59,972 nt of DNA from Acarospora socialis (lineage: Eukaryota > Ascomycota > Lecanoromycetes > Acarosporales > Acarosporaceae). Shown here in pieces: positions 32,565-44,277 of the stretch. How positions within the stretch are numbered: the stretch's first letter is position 1; every line of letters starts with the position of its first letter. Location: positions 1-59,972 of the forward strand of contig JAMYGW020000021.1 of assembly GCA_025617375.2 (NCBI GenBank), written 5' to 3'. The notes beneath the pieces are model-generated. The model was not told the origin of the DNA, ran no database searches, and saw only the letters and a list, made by a program, of their open reading frames with translations. The translations under genes and the position numbers were made by a program.

Positions 32565-32794
32565 TGTTGGAATTGTGAGGCTCTTGGCTGGATACTACAG
32601 CCCTATTCGACCCTAGCGTGATCAATGTGGCAGGGCAGGCCGCTTGCCACCCACTGAGTCTAGCCTCTTTAGGCTAGATTCTACCTTGCCTATTTGGGCC
32701 TAGTGGGATGCACACAGGCACTCAAGTATATTAGTTCTAGATACTAGACTATTAAGACCTTGAATATTAAGCAATTAAGACATTCAGTTCAACA
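32565..32794. repeat. LTR-like segment (TGTTGGAA ... TTCAACA)
   Basis: About 230 bp bounded by tgttggaatt and agttcaaca, a short inverted terminus as in LTRs of Ty1/copia elements. No partner LTR or target duplication was seen. It directly borders the dinucleotide-depleted block. Confidence 0.4.
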
Positions 32795-32799
32795 TTATT

Positions 32800-34250
32800 A
32801 ACCATTTCTCAAGAACATTTACAATGCTGATACTTCTTAAAAGTAAAAGCATTCTGACTTCAGACAACAGAAGACACAGCAGCATAGAAAAAGCAGTAAT
32901 TAGCTGTTTGAGAATATTTTGAAAAAGAATGAATAGATGAAAAACATACTATGTTATCTACTAACTGTTTCTACTCTAGACTACATAACAGCTTGAGATC
33001 TCTTTTGATCTGATCTTTGCAGACACTGACTTCAGTGACAACTCTACAATCTGATAGTGTAAAATAAGGAAAAAAGCCGAGTTTCAAAAGCACATATGCT
33101 CACAGCACAAAAGAACATCAATACTGTCACTGTAGAACTACAACAGATAGATTTCTTTTACTTTTGAGCTTTGTTACTAACTACTTCTTACTTTCAGATT
33201 AAATGATGATGTCAACAATAATGACATCTTCATTACATACTCACAGATGACTTTATTAGCAAGCAGTGCTTTATTTGAAAGATCATTTCAGATCTCACTG
33301 CTTATAAGCAAGAGATGTTGCAACTTTTCTGCAAAGTGCACTCTGCTCATGCTCTTTGAAAAGTTCTCTCTGATAAAATCAATCATTGAAGTAAAGAGCA
33401 GTTCTTTGCTGCTCTTTACAATTAAACAACAAAGAATGAATGCAAAAAGAGCATTCAGTGAACTTTGAACTTTGTTTTTGTCTTGAGAAAAATCTATACT
33501 GAGAAAAAATGGACTAAGTTCACTATCTCTGATGCAGCTCAACACTGCTGTTTGAAATCTTCTCAAATAATGTGATTCAGTTCTAACATGCTTCACTAAA
33601 GTATTGAAAAAAAAATAATATGACTATATGATTTTTTTCTGATCTTGTTGCACATCTAACTAATATGACTATACAGTGAGATCAAAAAGCAGAGAAGATT
33701 TACTTGAAGTTCTGCTCTCTAATCTTTTCAACATCATCTTTTGACTCAAAATGTAAAGACTGTTCTACTTAGTGCAGCTGCCCATTTTTGAAAAGCTTCA
33801 TCATAGTCAAAATCTTTTTGTAAAGAAAGTAAAGCTCTCTAAAACTGTTGATGATCTTATCTGCAACTGTCTTTTCTTTTGACAGTACTAGCTTTCTTAT
33901 GTTCACATGTGACTGCATCAGCACTGATTTAAATAGATCTTGAAGAATAAGAAGACTTAAAATTCACTATGTTTTTATGTTTGAAGACTGTAAATTCAAA
34001 ATCTACAAGAAAATGAGGGTGAACTACTTCATCAAGAAAGTCATTGAGAAGATTGAAATGTCAGTGACGTAAAGACTTGAGATGAGTATTCTTTCTCTTT
34101 ATATATTTTTACTAACTTTACTTTACTATTAGATTTGAGAGATTTGCAATGCTCTTCTCTGTCACTACTATCATCTCAAAGAAGCTGCTGCATCACTGTC
34201 AGAGCAGAAAAAGAACTTGCTTTTTGAGAGATGAATAACAAATCAGAAGA
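32800..34250. other. Block almost free of CC, GG and CG dinucleotides
   Basis: AT-rich block (about two thirds A+T). By eye, 32805-34200 holds only about three CC, four GG and two CG, whereas CA, TG, CT, AG and GC remain common. No long open frame with a known motif is present. The change in composition is abrupt on both sides (32.80 kb and about 34.25 kb). Between an LTR-like piece and a copia-like LTR it could be the ruined interior of a retroelement. Confidence 0.75.
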
Positions 34251-34319
34251 CTGAGGGAAGAAGCTGTTTGGTTTTGTGAGCATGAATGAAGATCATGAAC
34301 TTCGATGAGTGAAGAATAG

Positions 34320-34530
34320 TAGTGAGACAGAATAACTGTCACGGGACAAAGGCAAAAGATACTATGCGATTGTACGTTCTTGATACAAGAATATCTAACT
34401 AAGGAGAAAAGGAAGAAAAGCAGAAAAGAAGGCATGCTGGTTCGCTTATATAGGTATGATGGCCTATGTGCCACGTGCGCAGTTGCCCCAAGCAACTAGC
34501 ATAACTACCTTGCGGGTCTAACCCGCTACA
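34320..34530 (-). repeat. Copia-like LTR end, minus orientation
   Basis: Read on the minus strand it starts tgtagcgggttagacccgca at 34530. It has a TATA motif (cctatataagcgaacc) at about 34450 and then a pyrimidine-rich leader. The stretch around ggcatgctggttcgc is repeated in diverged form at 58560-58590. The other LTR boundary is not clear. Confidence 0.5.
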
Positions 34531-34890
34531 ATAACTAGGTGAATGACTGGGAGAACGAGCTGGAAGAATAAGGCAATGAAGGTGGAGGTGATGGCAGAGA
34601 GGAACATCAAGCTGCTGGTGGTGACGAGGTCTTGTTTCTAAGAGTAGACTATGTATATAGAATTACTAACAAAAATTTTAGGCGGTGTTGCTGAGGATAT
34701 TGGATAATGGTAGGGGATCATGTGGACCTTGTACGAAGTACTCGCGGCGCTCGGAATGACTCACGTCACGTGCGGGGAAGGGCCTACTACTTAATAGTAA
34801 ACACACTCACTCGTAGTTCCTGAGGACCTTTAGTAGGTTGGTAGGATCCCAATTCTCCCTTAGCTACCTACCTTTATCTGAAGAATCGCA

Positions 34891-35857
34891 ATGGCTTCTC
34901 CACCTTCTCGAAATGGGTCAGTCTTTGACAAAATCGCGCGTGAGATCCGCATGAAGATCTGTGAGGAAGTGCTGGAACAGTTTTTGCAAGGAAGTGGACG
35001 AAATCCTGACCTTGGGCTTTTGAGAACCAACAAAGCAACTTATCACGACGCGACAGAGATCTTGTCAGATTCCTTCATCGGAGTAGCACTACATTGGGAC
35101 GCTTTTACAACATCCGAACTTACAGAAGGGCTCTTCAACATCAAAGAGATCAATCGCTTTCCAGCTTGCGTCCTACGAGTGACATTCAAGCACCCAAAAC
35201 CTTCCAAAACTTTCAAATTCGTTCTTACCCCAAAGCCATTTGTGGAGTTCATGCGTCGAGCAGAAATCCACCTCATCGGACAACCCGACTTGAAAGTTAC
35301 CTTTTACATTGCAGGCCAGGCGCGCAGAGGACTGCCACAGCCTCGTCTGGATGCAAAGTTGGTTCAAGCATGGCCCAGGCTGATTGATGGAATCCGGGGT
35401 AGCGCATTGGTGGATGTGAAAGATATGGGAAACTACTTGTCGGAGAGTTATTCCAAGAACACTACAGGGGGGGGGCCCAACCTTGGAGCAGCTGTTGCGG
35501 GCAGCAGAGCACTGGTGCGATCGGGGACGCGCACTTGTAGATGAAGACAAGTCGAATCAAAGTTATGCGAAAGCTCGTCTTTGGATTACGGTTGTCGAAA
35601 GGTTCTTTTCGGATCCGCAGACGGAGTCGCAGCAGGAACGACGAATGGTGGTAACCTACCTTGTGGCCCTTGCCGAGTTGAGGTTGTTTGTTCAAGACAA
35701 CAATCGAGACCGTGCCTCGCGGTTGGTTCAAACGATCGAGGGCTTACTTAATGGTCCGTTACGGGATCATAAAATTGACCGCCGTGATTATGATTCGCTC
35801 CGCAAAGATTTGAGTTCCCTTCACAACAGTAGCGCCGACAGAGGTGACCCGCCTTGA
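34891..35857 (+). CDS. F-box-like / 2EXR-like fungal protein with a G-run frameshift
   Basis: The ATG at 34891 starts MASPPSRNGSVFDKIAREIR, followed by MKICEEVLEQF. The pattern (vfdkI.rEIR..I.eevL) resembles the N-terminal box of fungal F-box-like proteins. LLRTNKATYHDATEILSDSF follows, another common feature. The frame runs to a run of nine G at 35467-35475, after which the coherent continuation EQLLRAAEHWCDRGRALV, then YAKARLWITVVERFFSDPQ, is in another frame, up to a stop at 35857. Removing one G would give one frame of about 320 codons. So the gene may be intact with a sequencing error, or recently lost. Its function is unknown. Confidence 0.65.
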
Positions 35858-36369
35858 CTGCGGACAGGACGACGGCAGAGGGGCTCACCAGCCATGTTGG
35901 GCTAGGGCTGAGGGCTAGTAAGGTGTCGGCGCCGCAACTGCTGCCGGAGGGAGCCCTCCTCGAGAACTCGGATGTCTCGGAGGAGGACTTGGAGGGATCA
36001 AAGAAGAAGGGTTAGCAATCTTTAGTAGATTTGTTTAGTTCCTGTCGCGATGTCTGTTTGGAGTCAAAGCGGATCAGAGGAGGATCATGGTCACGAAAGA
36101 AGGGATTCTACCTTATGCTTCTTAAATTATCTCCAAAATAACCAAGTATCTTAGCAACATCATCTTTACTAAATACAAATTCTTTAATCGTAGGATAAAT
36201 AGCATCTCAATACAAATAAACCGAAATCTTTTTTTTTTAGATGCAGTAATCAAACCTGACTAAGTTCAGGATGTTTAAATCTAGATCATACTTTTAACCT
36301 GACCTAGTAAGGTGGCGGCCCGGCCAGCGGGGCGGGGGCGGTCGAAAATACCACAGAAGCCGCGATGGT
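35858..36369. other. Unassigned interval
   Basis: 35930-36015 has an open acidic stretch (PEGALLENSDVSEEDLEGS) ending at a stop. This could be a 3' exon of the preceding gene, but I found no splice pair that joins it in frame. The remainder to 36300 is AT-rich with nothing recognised. Confidence 0.3.
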
Positions 36370-36520
36370 ATAAGGGTGAGGAAGGGGTTGGAAGAGACGA
36401 CAGCGGAGTTGGGCCGAGCAAGGATAAGGGCGGAGGGTTGCAGAGCAAAGGAGAGGCGGATGAGCGGGAAGCGGGCGTTGAAAGGGTTATGTAGCGATAA
36501 TAAACGAGTATTGAACCAGC
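36370..36520 (+). pseudogene. Possible pogo/Fot1 transposase C-terminal tail
   Basis: A short frame reads LEETTAELGRARIRAEGCRA followed by KERRMSGKRALKG. It resembles the coiled-coil and basic tail (..RR..GKR..LKG) at the end of fungal pogo-type transposases. There is no catalytic domain beside it. Confidence 0.4.
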
Positions 36521-37609
36521 AGTCTAACAGTGGTGTGTCAGCTAAAGTAGAGAAGATCATCATGACATCATCAACATCAGCATCCTTATTGCCTGTCTCA
36601 TCCCTACCTGACTTCAGCTTCCTCCCCGTTTCCAACTGCTGACAGTGCTGCCACTGCTGTTCTGCATTTGGGCACAGCTGCTGTCACAGTGCCAACACTG
36701 TGGAACAGCTCCTTCATGAACAACACAGACTGCGTGACTTCACACAATAGCTCATTATTTGGCATCTGCATTACAGGGCTGGACTTGTGAGCAGCCACAA
36801 TACCATTATTGCCTATCTTAGCAACAAGAACCTCTCCATTCCTGGGCCTCCCAGTTAACCAGGGATACTGCTGCCACACTCATGATATCTCTTCTGGACA
36901 GTCAGCCAGGGCATGGTCCGGCGGCACTGCTTCAAAGCACACAGGTAAGGTTCACATTATGGTGGCCTCCTAAGCTCAAGTCACACGGCCCGAGCCCAAC
37001 CGTCCCTCCCTCCTACTGCGAGGCGTTGCAGCTGCAGACCCTCTGAGCCAAAATGTGTCTGATTCGATACTTCATTGTTGTCAAATCCTGGCAGCAGAAC
37101 TTCTCGCCATCGTCAGGCTCACCATCATCAGTGGCCGGAGCGGAAGCCTCTCCTCCATCATCTTCGACACAATCGGAGGAAGGACCATTTAGGACAGGAT
37201 GTATGGTCACAATCGCGAAAGAGTCGAGCAGAATGTTTTTCTTCGGGGCGATGATGCCCCAGTATATGCGTACGGGCTGAGCCGAACAAGTTCGTTGATG
37301 TTTATGTAGCATTTACCGATTGAGACAGTTCAGATATCAGTGTTTGGTTTTCTCAATACCTGTTTGGCAGGGTGCATCTTTTGGTCATTGATAAGGCCAG
37401 ATACTGTGTCAGTTTACTATCAGTTGCGTAATTCAGCAACATTCAGTAAAGTTTGAACAGTTCTATCTTGAGACAGCTATGGTAGCCAGACCAAAAAGAT
37501 GGCACTGTGTGTGATATCAAAATCTGAAAACACAAGATCGAGGCTCAAGTCATCGAGGAAGGTTTGATGTTGTGGCTTGCATCGCACCGTGTAGTCATCG
37601 GGGGTGTTT
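36521..37609. other. Unassigned interval
   Basis: Minus-strand frames at 36604-36879 and 37013-37312 look weakly protein-like (RIYWGIIAPKKNILLDSFAI; DDGEPDDGEKFCC), but no family is recognised. Confidence 0.3.
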
Positions 37610-37743
37610 ATATCTCATCGTCGACTTAGGGGATGGTACCGTGAAGCCACACATGGAGGCGAACCCTATGATCAAATCCATCCCGTCCTGCCGTGGTGAA
37701 CATCGGCGACAGAGTGTTCAAAGACAGCTTCTCCATCTAGTGT
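37610..37743 (+). repeat. Segment repeated in inverse orientation at 58372-58500
   Basis: Shared blocks are gaccgtgaagccacacatgg-type sequence, ggcgaaccct, tccatcccgtcctgc and gacagagtgttcaaagacag. Both copies adjoin the same palindrome arm, so this is part of a larger repeat unit. Confidence 0.75.
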
Positions 37744-38168
37744 GTCATGGCTGACCTAACTTAATCTAACCCACCCACGCCGACAGTAACAGTAACAGGC
37801 TCAATGAGCACAGGGCTTTTCACTGACAGTGAAACACCTTCTGCAGACTGAAACCCAAGAGATGCTCCACAAATGAATGAGCATCATAATGAGAGCCCTC
37901 CACGCTTACGCCAACGTCGCCCATATCAGCAGCTGACATCCCCACCTTTAGAGGATGATGGACGTCAGGTGGAAGTTCCACCACTGATATGGGCAATATT
38001 GGCATAAGGGTGGAGAGCCTTCATCATGATGCTCATTCATTTGTGGAGCATCTCTTGAGTTTCAGTCTGCAGAAGGTGTTTCACCGCCAGTGAAAAGCCC
38101 TATGCTCATTGCATCTGTTACTGTTACTGTCGGCATGGGTGGGTTAGATTAGGTTAGGTCGGCCATGA
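37744..38168. repeat. Large palindrome, two arms of about 190 bp
   Basis: The left arm begins tgtcatggctgacctaactt and carries cagtaacagtaacaggctca, ttctgcagactgaaa, gagatgctccacaaatgaat and cttacgccaacgtcgcccat. The right arm, ending ggttaggtcggccatgaca at 38168, is its reverse complement with scattered differences. The loop is about 50 bases. The layout is that of a foldback transposon or long-TIR MITE. Confidence 0.88.
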
Positions 38169-38202
38169 CAGGAGAAGGGGTGAATCCGGGTGGAGGTGTC
38201 CG

Positions 38203-38279
38203 CTGCTGGTATGGGGGACGTTGGCGTAAGGGTGGAGAGCCCTCATTATGATGCTCATTCATTTGTGGAGCATGTCTTG
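38203..38279 (+). repeat. Third partial copy of the palindrome arm
   Basis: ggtatgggggacgttggcgt, aagggtggagagccctcatt and tgctcattcatttgtggagc repeat the inner part of the right arm in the same orientation. The minus-strand reading stays open (QMNEHHNEGSPPLRQR), as in the left arm, so the arm may derive from coding sequence. Confidence 0.75.
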
Positions 38280-41200
38280 AATTTTGGTAGTCTGTTAGCA
38301 AAGTGATACTGCTGGGGTCACAAGAAGTTGAGAAATAACCATACATACTTTCACATGTTATCTGAAGGCACCTTGACATTATACCGAACACGAATGCCAT
38401 TCTAGGTGTGCCACTATGTGCTTTTGTGTTGACCACTTTTGTACTGTGATGCCCAATAATGCTTATCATCTCCTCATATTTAGGCAGCAACTTGCTGTCA
38501 ACCGCATCCCCAGTACTTTATCCGTAACATGGCGCAGAAGCTTGCAGTCCACGCCCTTTTATCGCCATTTGTGGGTTGATTGCCAAGGCAGACTTTCAAT
38601 ACAGCTGTCAGAAAATGAATGCTTGCCAAGCTGAAAGGACGCATAAAACAGGGGTATGTGAGCAAATAGAAGAACAGCGCTTACAGCGCTCAATAATAGC
38701 GATAGGTGCTGTTTGTTTGTGAAACTCCACATACAAGTGTTTATGTCCTGACCAGTCATCATCCACGCCTCAGATCGATCCTGACATTCCCAGCTTGTGT
38801 CACCTTTCAGCTAGGCACTGTTTGAGGGCCTGCACTCCATTTCCTTGACATTGAATTCAGAACAATAGGAACTCTGACTGTAAGTTAGTCTCAATACTTT
38901 CGCTCCACCTTAGTACGTGTCTAAGCCCCAGTTGTAAACCCGATTCTTCCAATGGGGCTGCTGAAGAAGACATAGCAGTCACAAGGTCTTTCAATTGAAT
39001 CAATTGAATGTGTGTGCAGCCACTATGCCTAATCTACCTAACCCTGCAGCCAGTATTCACTTGAATCAAGGCAGCCTTCATCATGTCCATTACAGTCCTC
39101 TCAAGCCTTAGGTCTAGGAGCTATCATATTGCATCTTTCCTCACCGTCTGACTCAGCTTATGTGTATCATCGTTCTTGGTTCAGTCATTCTGTACAAATT
39201 GTCTGATCAACAACAGTTCACTTTCAAATCACCAAGTCTCCGCTCAGAGCCACCCAGAAACAATACTGTTTACTGTTGACCCTGACTCACTCTCAGTGGA
39301 GGGCCTCATCATCTCAGCCCATTCATATTGATCAGAGGCTGGGAAAAGGGTGGAAGAAAGGTGACATCGACAAAGAATGACGTGGTCACCGAGAAAATTG
39401 ATGACGATGAGCTTGAGGAGTGAACAAAGCATGCTTGCTCCACTGTGTGCAAGCGCCGCTATACACCTCATGACTTTCAAGATCTACGAGTATGACTGTG
39501 TATCTAATCAAACCTGTGATCCGAGACTGGAAATAGCTCAAAGCAGTTGATAGATGGGTTCAGACGGCGGGACCTTGTATCAGAGTGCGTGATAAATTTC
39601 TAGGTACAGCCAGTACTGTGGCTATTGAAAAGTGAAGTTGGCATCTTTCAAAAACTTCTGAGTTTGAATTCATTCTGTGTTGTACATTACCCAAGATTTA
39701 TGTCTATCTCTCACCATCAAGTCAACAAGCTTTGAGGTATCTTAATTAAAGCTTGTATTCATTCTCTAAAGCGTTCAAGTCTCTTCCCTCTGGTAGACTT
39801 GAACCTAGAATGTATTGAAGAGTTGTAGTACTAGTAGTGTGTAGTCTAGACTAAATCCAAAGTTGTCAATCAGATTACACTAGTGTAAGACAACAGCACA
39901 ACAGGTCCAGTTGCAAGGCAGTAACATATATATAGAGGGGAAGATGGTGAACTGTGGCATTTTTGGCTGACATGTCTGCACCATGGCTGCCACTCCCTTT
40001 CTTCCGCACTGCCCAGTCACAACATATTGCAGCCACAATCTCCTGTTCAGTAGTAGAGGATCGTCGTCTAGCGGGGCCGCCAAACTATACAATCACCGGC
40101 TGATGGCTGCTTATATTAGCTTCAAGGTGTCTTCTGACACTGTAGCCACTTGGTGGAGATGGTATGTCAAGGATGTGGCAGCATACCTTGAATCATAAGC
40201 TATGACTTAGCAGAAATGGAAGTGTCCAGGCAAATAGTGTCTTCTATAGATCTCTTGAGGTCAATGGAGAATTTGAGGTTGATTGTTGTCATTAAATGAT
40301 TACCAGTAGTTTGGTGCACAAAAGAGCAAGGATTAGACGCTGTGCACACACCTATTGATTGAGATAGCAAAGCGTCATACCAGATAAGGAATGAAAAGAA
40401 TATATCTGCTTCAGGTTGTGTGCATCTTGATCATCAGCTATATCATGATGAGCAATGCTGTACACTCTCCCCTCAGTTGACTGTGATTTGGAGCTCAAGC
40501 CATAAGTGATAACTTTCTTCTGGACAAAAATATCACTCTTCACTTTTCTGATGAAATCAAACAGCTATCAGGCAAAGCCCATGTTGATACAGACATTGTG
40601 TTGAATCTCTAACCTAATGAATATTATCTGAAGACCATGTAATTGTCTCAAATGAAAGAGTCTCTCAACTCAGACCTGTCTGAACAATGAGGTTCCCGAT
40701 TTGGAGGCATGTCAGAGTGAAGGCATGTCAGTTGCCTGTTTGATGAGAAAGGAAACTTCAATCAAATCTATCTGGTGCAGCAAAGCTATGTAGATCTAGG
40801 ATCATTGCTACACCAGTGACCATGTCCCATCCTAATTGTACTCTTTGTTTCACTCATCCACCTAGTTGAGCCAATCTGTGTCATCTGCCTTGTACCCTGA
40901 CTCATTCTTATTGTCAAGGTCACCCCATGAACCATTAGCAACATCTTGAACTGAGCGATGATCCTCTGTGCCAGTGCCTTGATCTGTCTTCACACTAGTC
41001 AGATTCTTGATACTGTCTTCTGAGGCCAAGTTGCACGGCAGTTGTTTAGATTTGGTTACTACACAATGATCAGCAAGCTTCAGACTGGTATGAAGATGTA
41101 CTCATGCCCTCAGCTTCTTCACTGACTGAGATTCCAAAGTTTCATTGTCAGAGAGGCGGACACATGCTTGCATGACTTAATGTAGTGACATTGTCAGCTT

Positions 41201-41340
41201 CTGAATATGTCAAATACTCATGTCAGGCCTACAAACCTTCCCATCACCCTTCAACAAACTTTGAAGACTGCACTTCTCGACACGACACTTTCTGGGTGTC
41301 AATGTTGGGGCAGAACCACTAGACACATTACCACAAACAT
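38280..41340. other. Gene-free interval, CpG-poor
   Basis: About 3 kb with only short frames and no motif. From about 39500 on, CG dinucleotides are scarce while CC and GG stay common, unlike the block at 33 kb. A plus frame at 39983-40198 is the longest but unrecognised. Confidence 0.45.
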
Positions 41341-41365
41341 TAGGAGAAGGTTATTTAAAGAAAGC

Positions 41366-43585
41366 TTACAGTTGAGAGGGTTCCCTCACAATCCCTAACG
41401 ACTCCTGGAGATCTTTGTTCTCCGTGTATATCTTCTGCTTTATAAGCCTGGCGACGTCCAACGGTAGCATATTGTATTTGATGTGGGGGCTGATCCGTGT
41501 GTGATTGTACTCTTGGCCAAATCTTGCTTGGTATAGGATTTTAAGTGCACGGCTGAGGATGGCGGTGTCGTTGAGGTCTTCCATAGTGTAGACATGTTTG
41601 GGATCCAAGCCTAGCAACTGGCGTAGGTTCATTTCCTCTTGACTATAGGATTCCTGCTCCTTTGTTGTCAGTCACACATAATTCTTTTGGATGCTCTTTA
41701 TTGTCTCAGATTCAAGGAATTTGTTCATGTCAATTCTAGGGATCTCGTTGTCTTCGGTGATGGAAGACCCATGGTTGTCCGAGGGTGAATCAGATGATTT
41801 TTCTGAATGATGATATTTGAAGTCCTTGTCAGACTGGTCTGAAACCTGAAGCTTCTTCAACATTTTCATATTCTGATTTCACGTCGTCTTCCTGTTGTTG
41901 ATATCTTGCCTATGCTTTTCATTTCTATAGCCTTATCAAGGTTGTCACTGGTCAAGGCCTCTCCTGTGAAACGGCTAGGCTTTTTGGGAACATGCTTCAT
42001 ACTGATATCAGTCGCTTTGTCGATCTCCATCTTGTTATTATCAGAATTGGCGTCTAAATGGTTGCTTGAGTCGGGCAGGAGCTTTCTCTCAGCAAGCAAC
42101 TTCTTTTCAAGCTGGCTCTCGTGCGCATCCTTTACTTGACGATTGCCCTCGTTCAACAGGTGAATCAACAACTGCTTCACCTTCTCTGAGTAAGCCCTGG
42201 TCGCAAGGTCCACAATTGACTTGTCTGTTCGTTTTAAGTCCCAATATTGGTCATGGGAGTTCTCATATCAGAATTATCACTAACACTGGAGATGTCTGCG
42301 ACACCTAGGCAAATAGTCAGTTCTCATACTGGTCTGAGATGAGATAGGGAAGGTCACCCAAACAACTCTGGTCCATGCCTGCATTTCTAACGGTGCATTT
42401 ATCGCTGTGGTGGCAACTACCACTCGGCAACACGCTTTATCCAAGTTGATCCCTAGACCCGAGACTGCGTACATTATAATCAGGGCTTTGAGGCTGGCAT
42501 TACCATCGTTGAATCTGTCCACCAAAACAGCTCGCTCCTGATGCGACCATCCAGCATGGAGGACTGTGATTTCAACGTACACAACATTGCAGCATATCTC
42601 CCAGAACCATGCCGTGATAGGGAGGTCCTCTGTAATCAGGACCTTTCAAGAGGTGTTGTCGGTTACCTGTGGCAGTACGTAGACATGAAACTGGTGGAGG
42701 ATGTATCTCAGCTTTGGGGAACCAAAGCTGAGGAATTTCAGGAGTCCAAGTCCCGTTGTAGCCTCTGGGTCGCCATCTCGTCTGACAATATGCGCAAAGT
42801 GATGGGCACCGAGTCCTGTCGCACGAAACTGAACCACATTGTCCACCAAAGTTTTTTTTGGACATTTGCCGCAACTCCGAATCAAACCTGGCCAGCAGTG
42901 TAGAGGTGCTGGCTAGGGTTAGGTGCCTCAAGGGTCCTGCTATTGGTGGAAAGTTGTCCCCACCTTCCTTTGGGGTATCAGAACCAAGAATGGTGATGTC
43001 TCTATCTTCTCCTCTTGCAGCCCAGTTTTTGATTGCCTGAGCAAACTCCCTAATCGACCCATGAGTCTCTTCAGTCTGGTCTGAAGCTTGGATTGAACGT
43101 GACTTACCGTGCATATAACCGATGAAACCACTGAGCTTCAGCCGATTCCTCCAGCCGATATCTGAGTTCAACAGTTTTGACGTTGTGCACAGGCATCATC
43201 GCATGCATTGAAATAGTCTCTCCAGTCTCATGGTTGGCAACTAGAGTTGAAGATGTGGAGCGGCGGATCGTGATCAGCTCATCCATATAGTGATAATATT
43301 CGGCAATTTTCTACACATTGTCCGTCGCCAGCAGCCTTAGGGTTCTGTTCAATAGGCCATTCGTCAGAAATGTTCACGAAAGGGAAGTGAGAATTCTAAC
43401 CTCTTTGGGTCTAAGACAATCAACCGCCGTAAGTCATCTTCAGCCAGGCTCTGGACGGCAGCAAAGCTTAGGTATGAGTTCGCTGCGTTCTTGACCAGCC
43501 ACTCCGCCTTTTCTTGATCTGACTGAATGACAGCTGAGACAGTTGGCCACAACAACATCAACAATCCAACAACATCCTTTTGACA
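41366..43585 (-). pseudogene. SNF2-family helicase relic, C-terminal part
   Basis: Minus-strand segments in shifting frames, in order: KDVVGLLMLLWPTVSAVIQ (43.6 kb), LITIRRSTSSTLVANHETGE, KNWAARGEDRDITIL, STSTLLARFDSELRQMSKK, then LGAHHFAHIVRRDGDPEATT. Helicase motifs follow: TVLHAGWSHQERAVLVDRFN, LKALIIMYAVSGLGINLDKA and INAPLEMQAWTRVVW (motifs IV to VI of the RecA-like C-lobe). The tail contains IVDLATRAYSEKVKQLL. These match a fungal group of SNF2-like ATPases. The ATP-binding lobe is missing because repeat R1 copy D begins at 43586. At least five frame breaks occur. In motif VI the expected R(V/I)xRxGQ is only RVVW before the frame is lost. Confidence 0.85.
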
Positions 43586-44013
43586 GGTCAAGAGACACCC
43601 AAACAGCAGTCACAACTTTCTACTTGAAGACCCATCTTCACACCACACACAGCAGTCACATAAGATCCTCTTAACATCCTCTTCACGGCTTACCCTCTAT
43701 GCACGAAACGAGCATCGGGCGACAGACACTTGGAGGATAGCATAAAGGAACGGGATGACTAGGATATTAATTGTTTACAGCAGCGTTCATCTCTGAGGGC
43801 GACGGCCCAAGGAAGGCATTAGCATGCAGTCACAAATAGGGGGGATTAGCATAGCATTAGGAAGGGGGTCCCTATTCCATTATATGGAATACACACTCAT
43901 TTGGCGTGATTTCCTTTGTTTTTATACGCAGAATGCGCTAGTCTACTTCAAGTTACGGTGTATGGCAGCGTTAGGCAGCCTCGGTCACCTATGAATCAAT
44001 CAATCAATCAATC
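43586..44013 (+). repeat. Dispersed repeat R1, copy D (5' truncated, AATC tail)
   Basis: It matches the last 440 bp of copy C, including gagcatcgggcgacagac, gggatgactaggatattaat, acactcatttggcg and cgctagtctacttcaagtta, and ends in five AATC units (43994-44013). Its 5' end directly abuts the SNF2 relic. Confidence 0.85.
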
Positions 44014-44203
44014 TATGACAAGACAAACAACATTGCTAATAAGAAAGATAATGATCAAGATTGCATCAAAGCAAGTTGTCTTACTGAAGTCTCTGAATAT
44101 CTGTAAATCTGTATGTAGAACACAGATTTGAGAAATAGAAGATTGCATATGTATGAACAACTCTGATCCATGACCACAACAGAAAAAAATACTACAAAGA
44201 AAG

Positions 44204-44277
44204 TGTCAGGACCCTCACCAAGACTAGAGACATATAGTAGAGAGCTAGAGACCAATAGGGACTAGGGGGTCCTGACA
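44204..44277. repeat. 74-bp inverted-repeat element
   Basis: It starts tgtcaggaccctc and ends gggggtcctgaca, a 12-13 bp near-perfect terminal inverted repeat. This is the terminus type of some fungal Gypsy LTRs or of a tiny MITE. No coding sequence. Confidence 0.5.

Noticed and set aside
32800-34250. Classical RIP as cause of the depleted block
   Set aside because: RIP removes CpA and enriches TpA. Here CA/TG remain frequent and the missing pairs are CC, GG and CG.
32565-34530. A complete LTR retrotransposon between the two LTR-like ends
   Set aside because: The two end segments do not match each other, and the interior shows no gag or pol reading.
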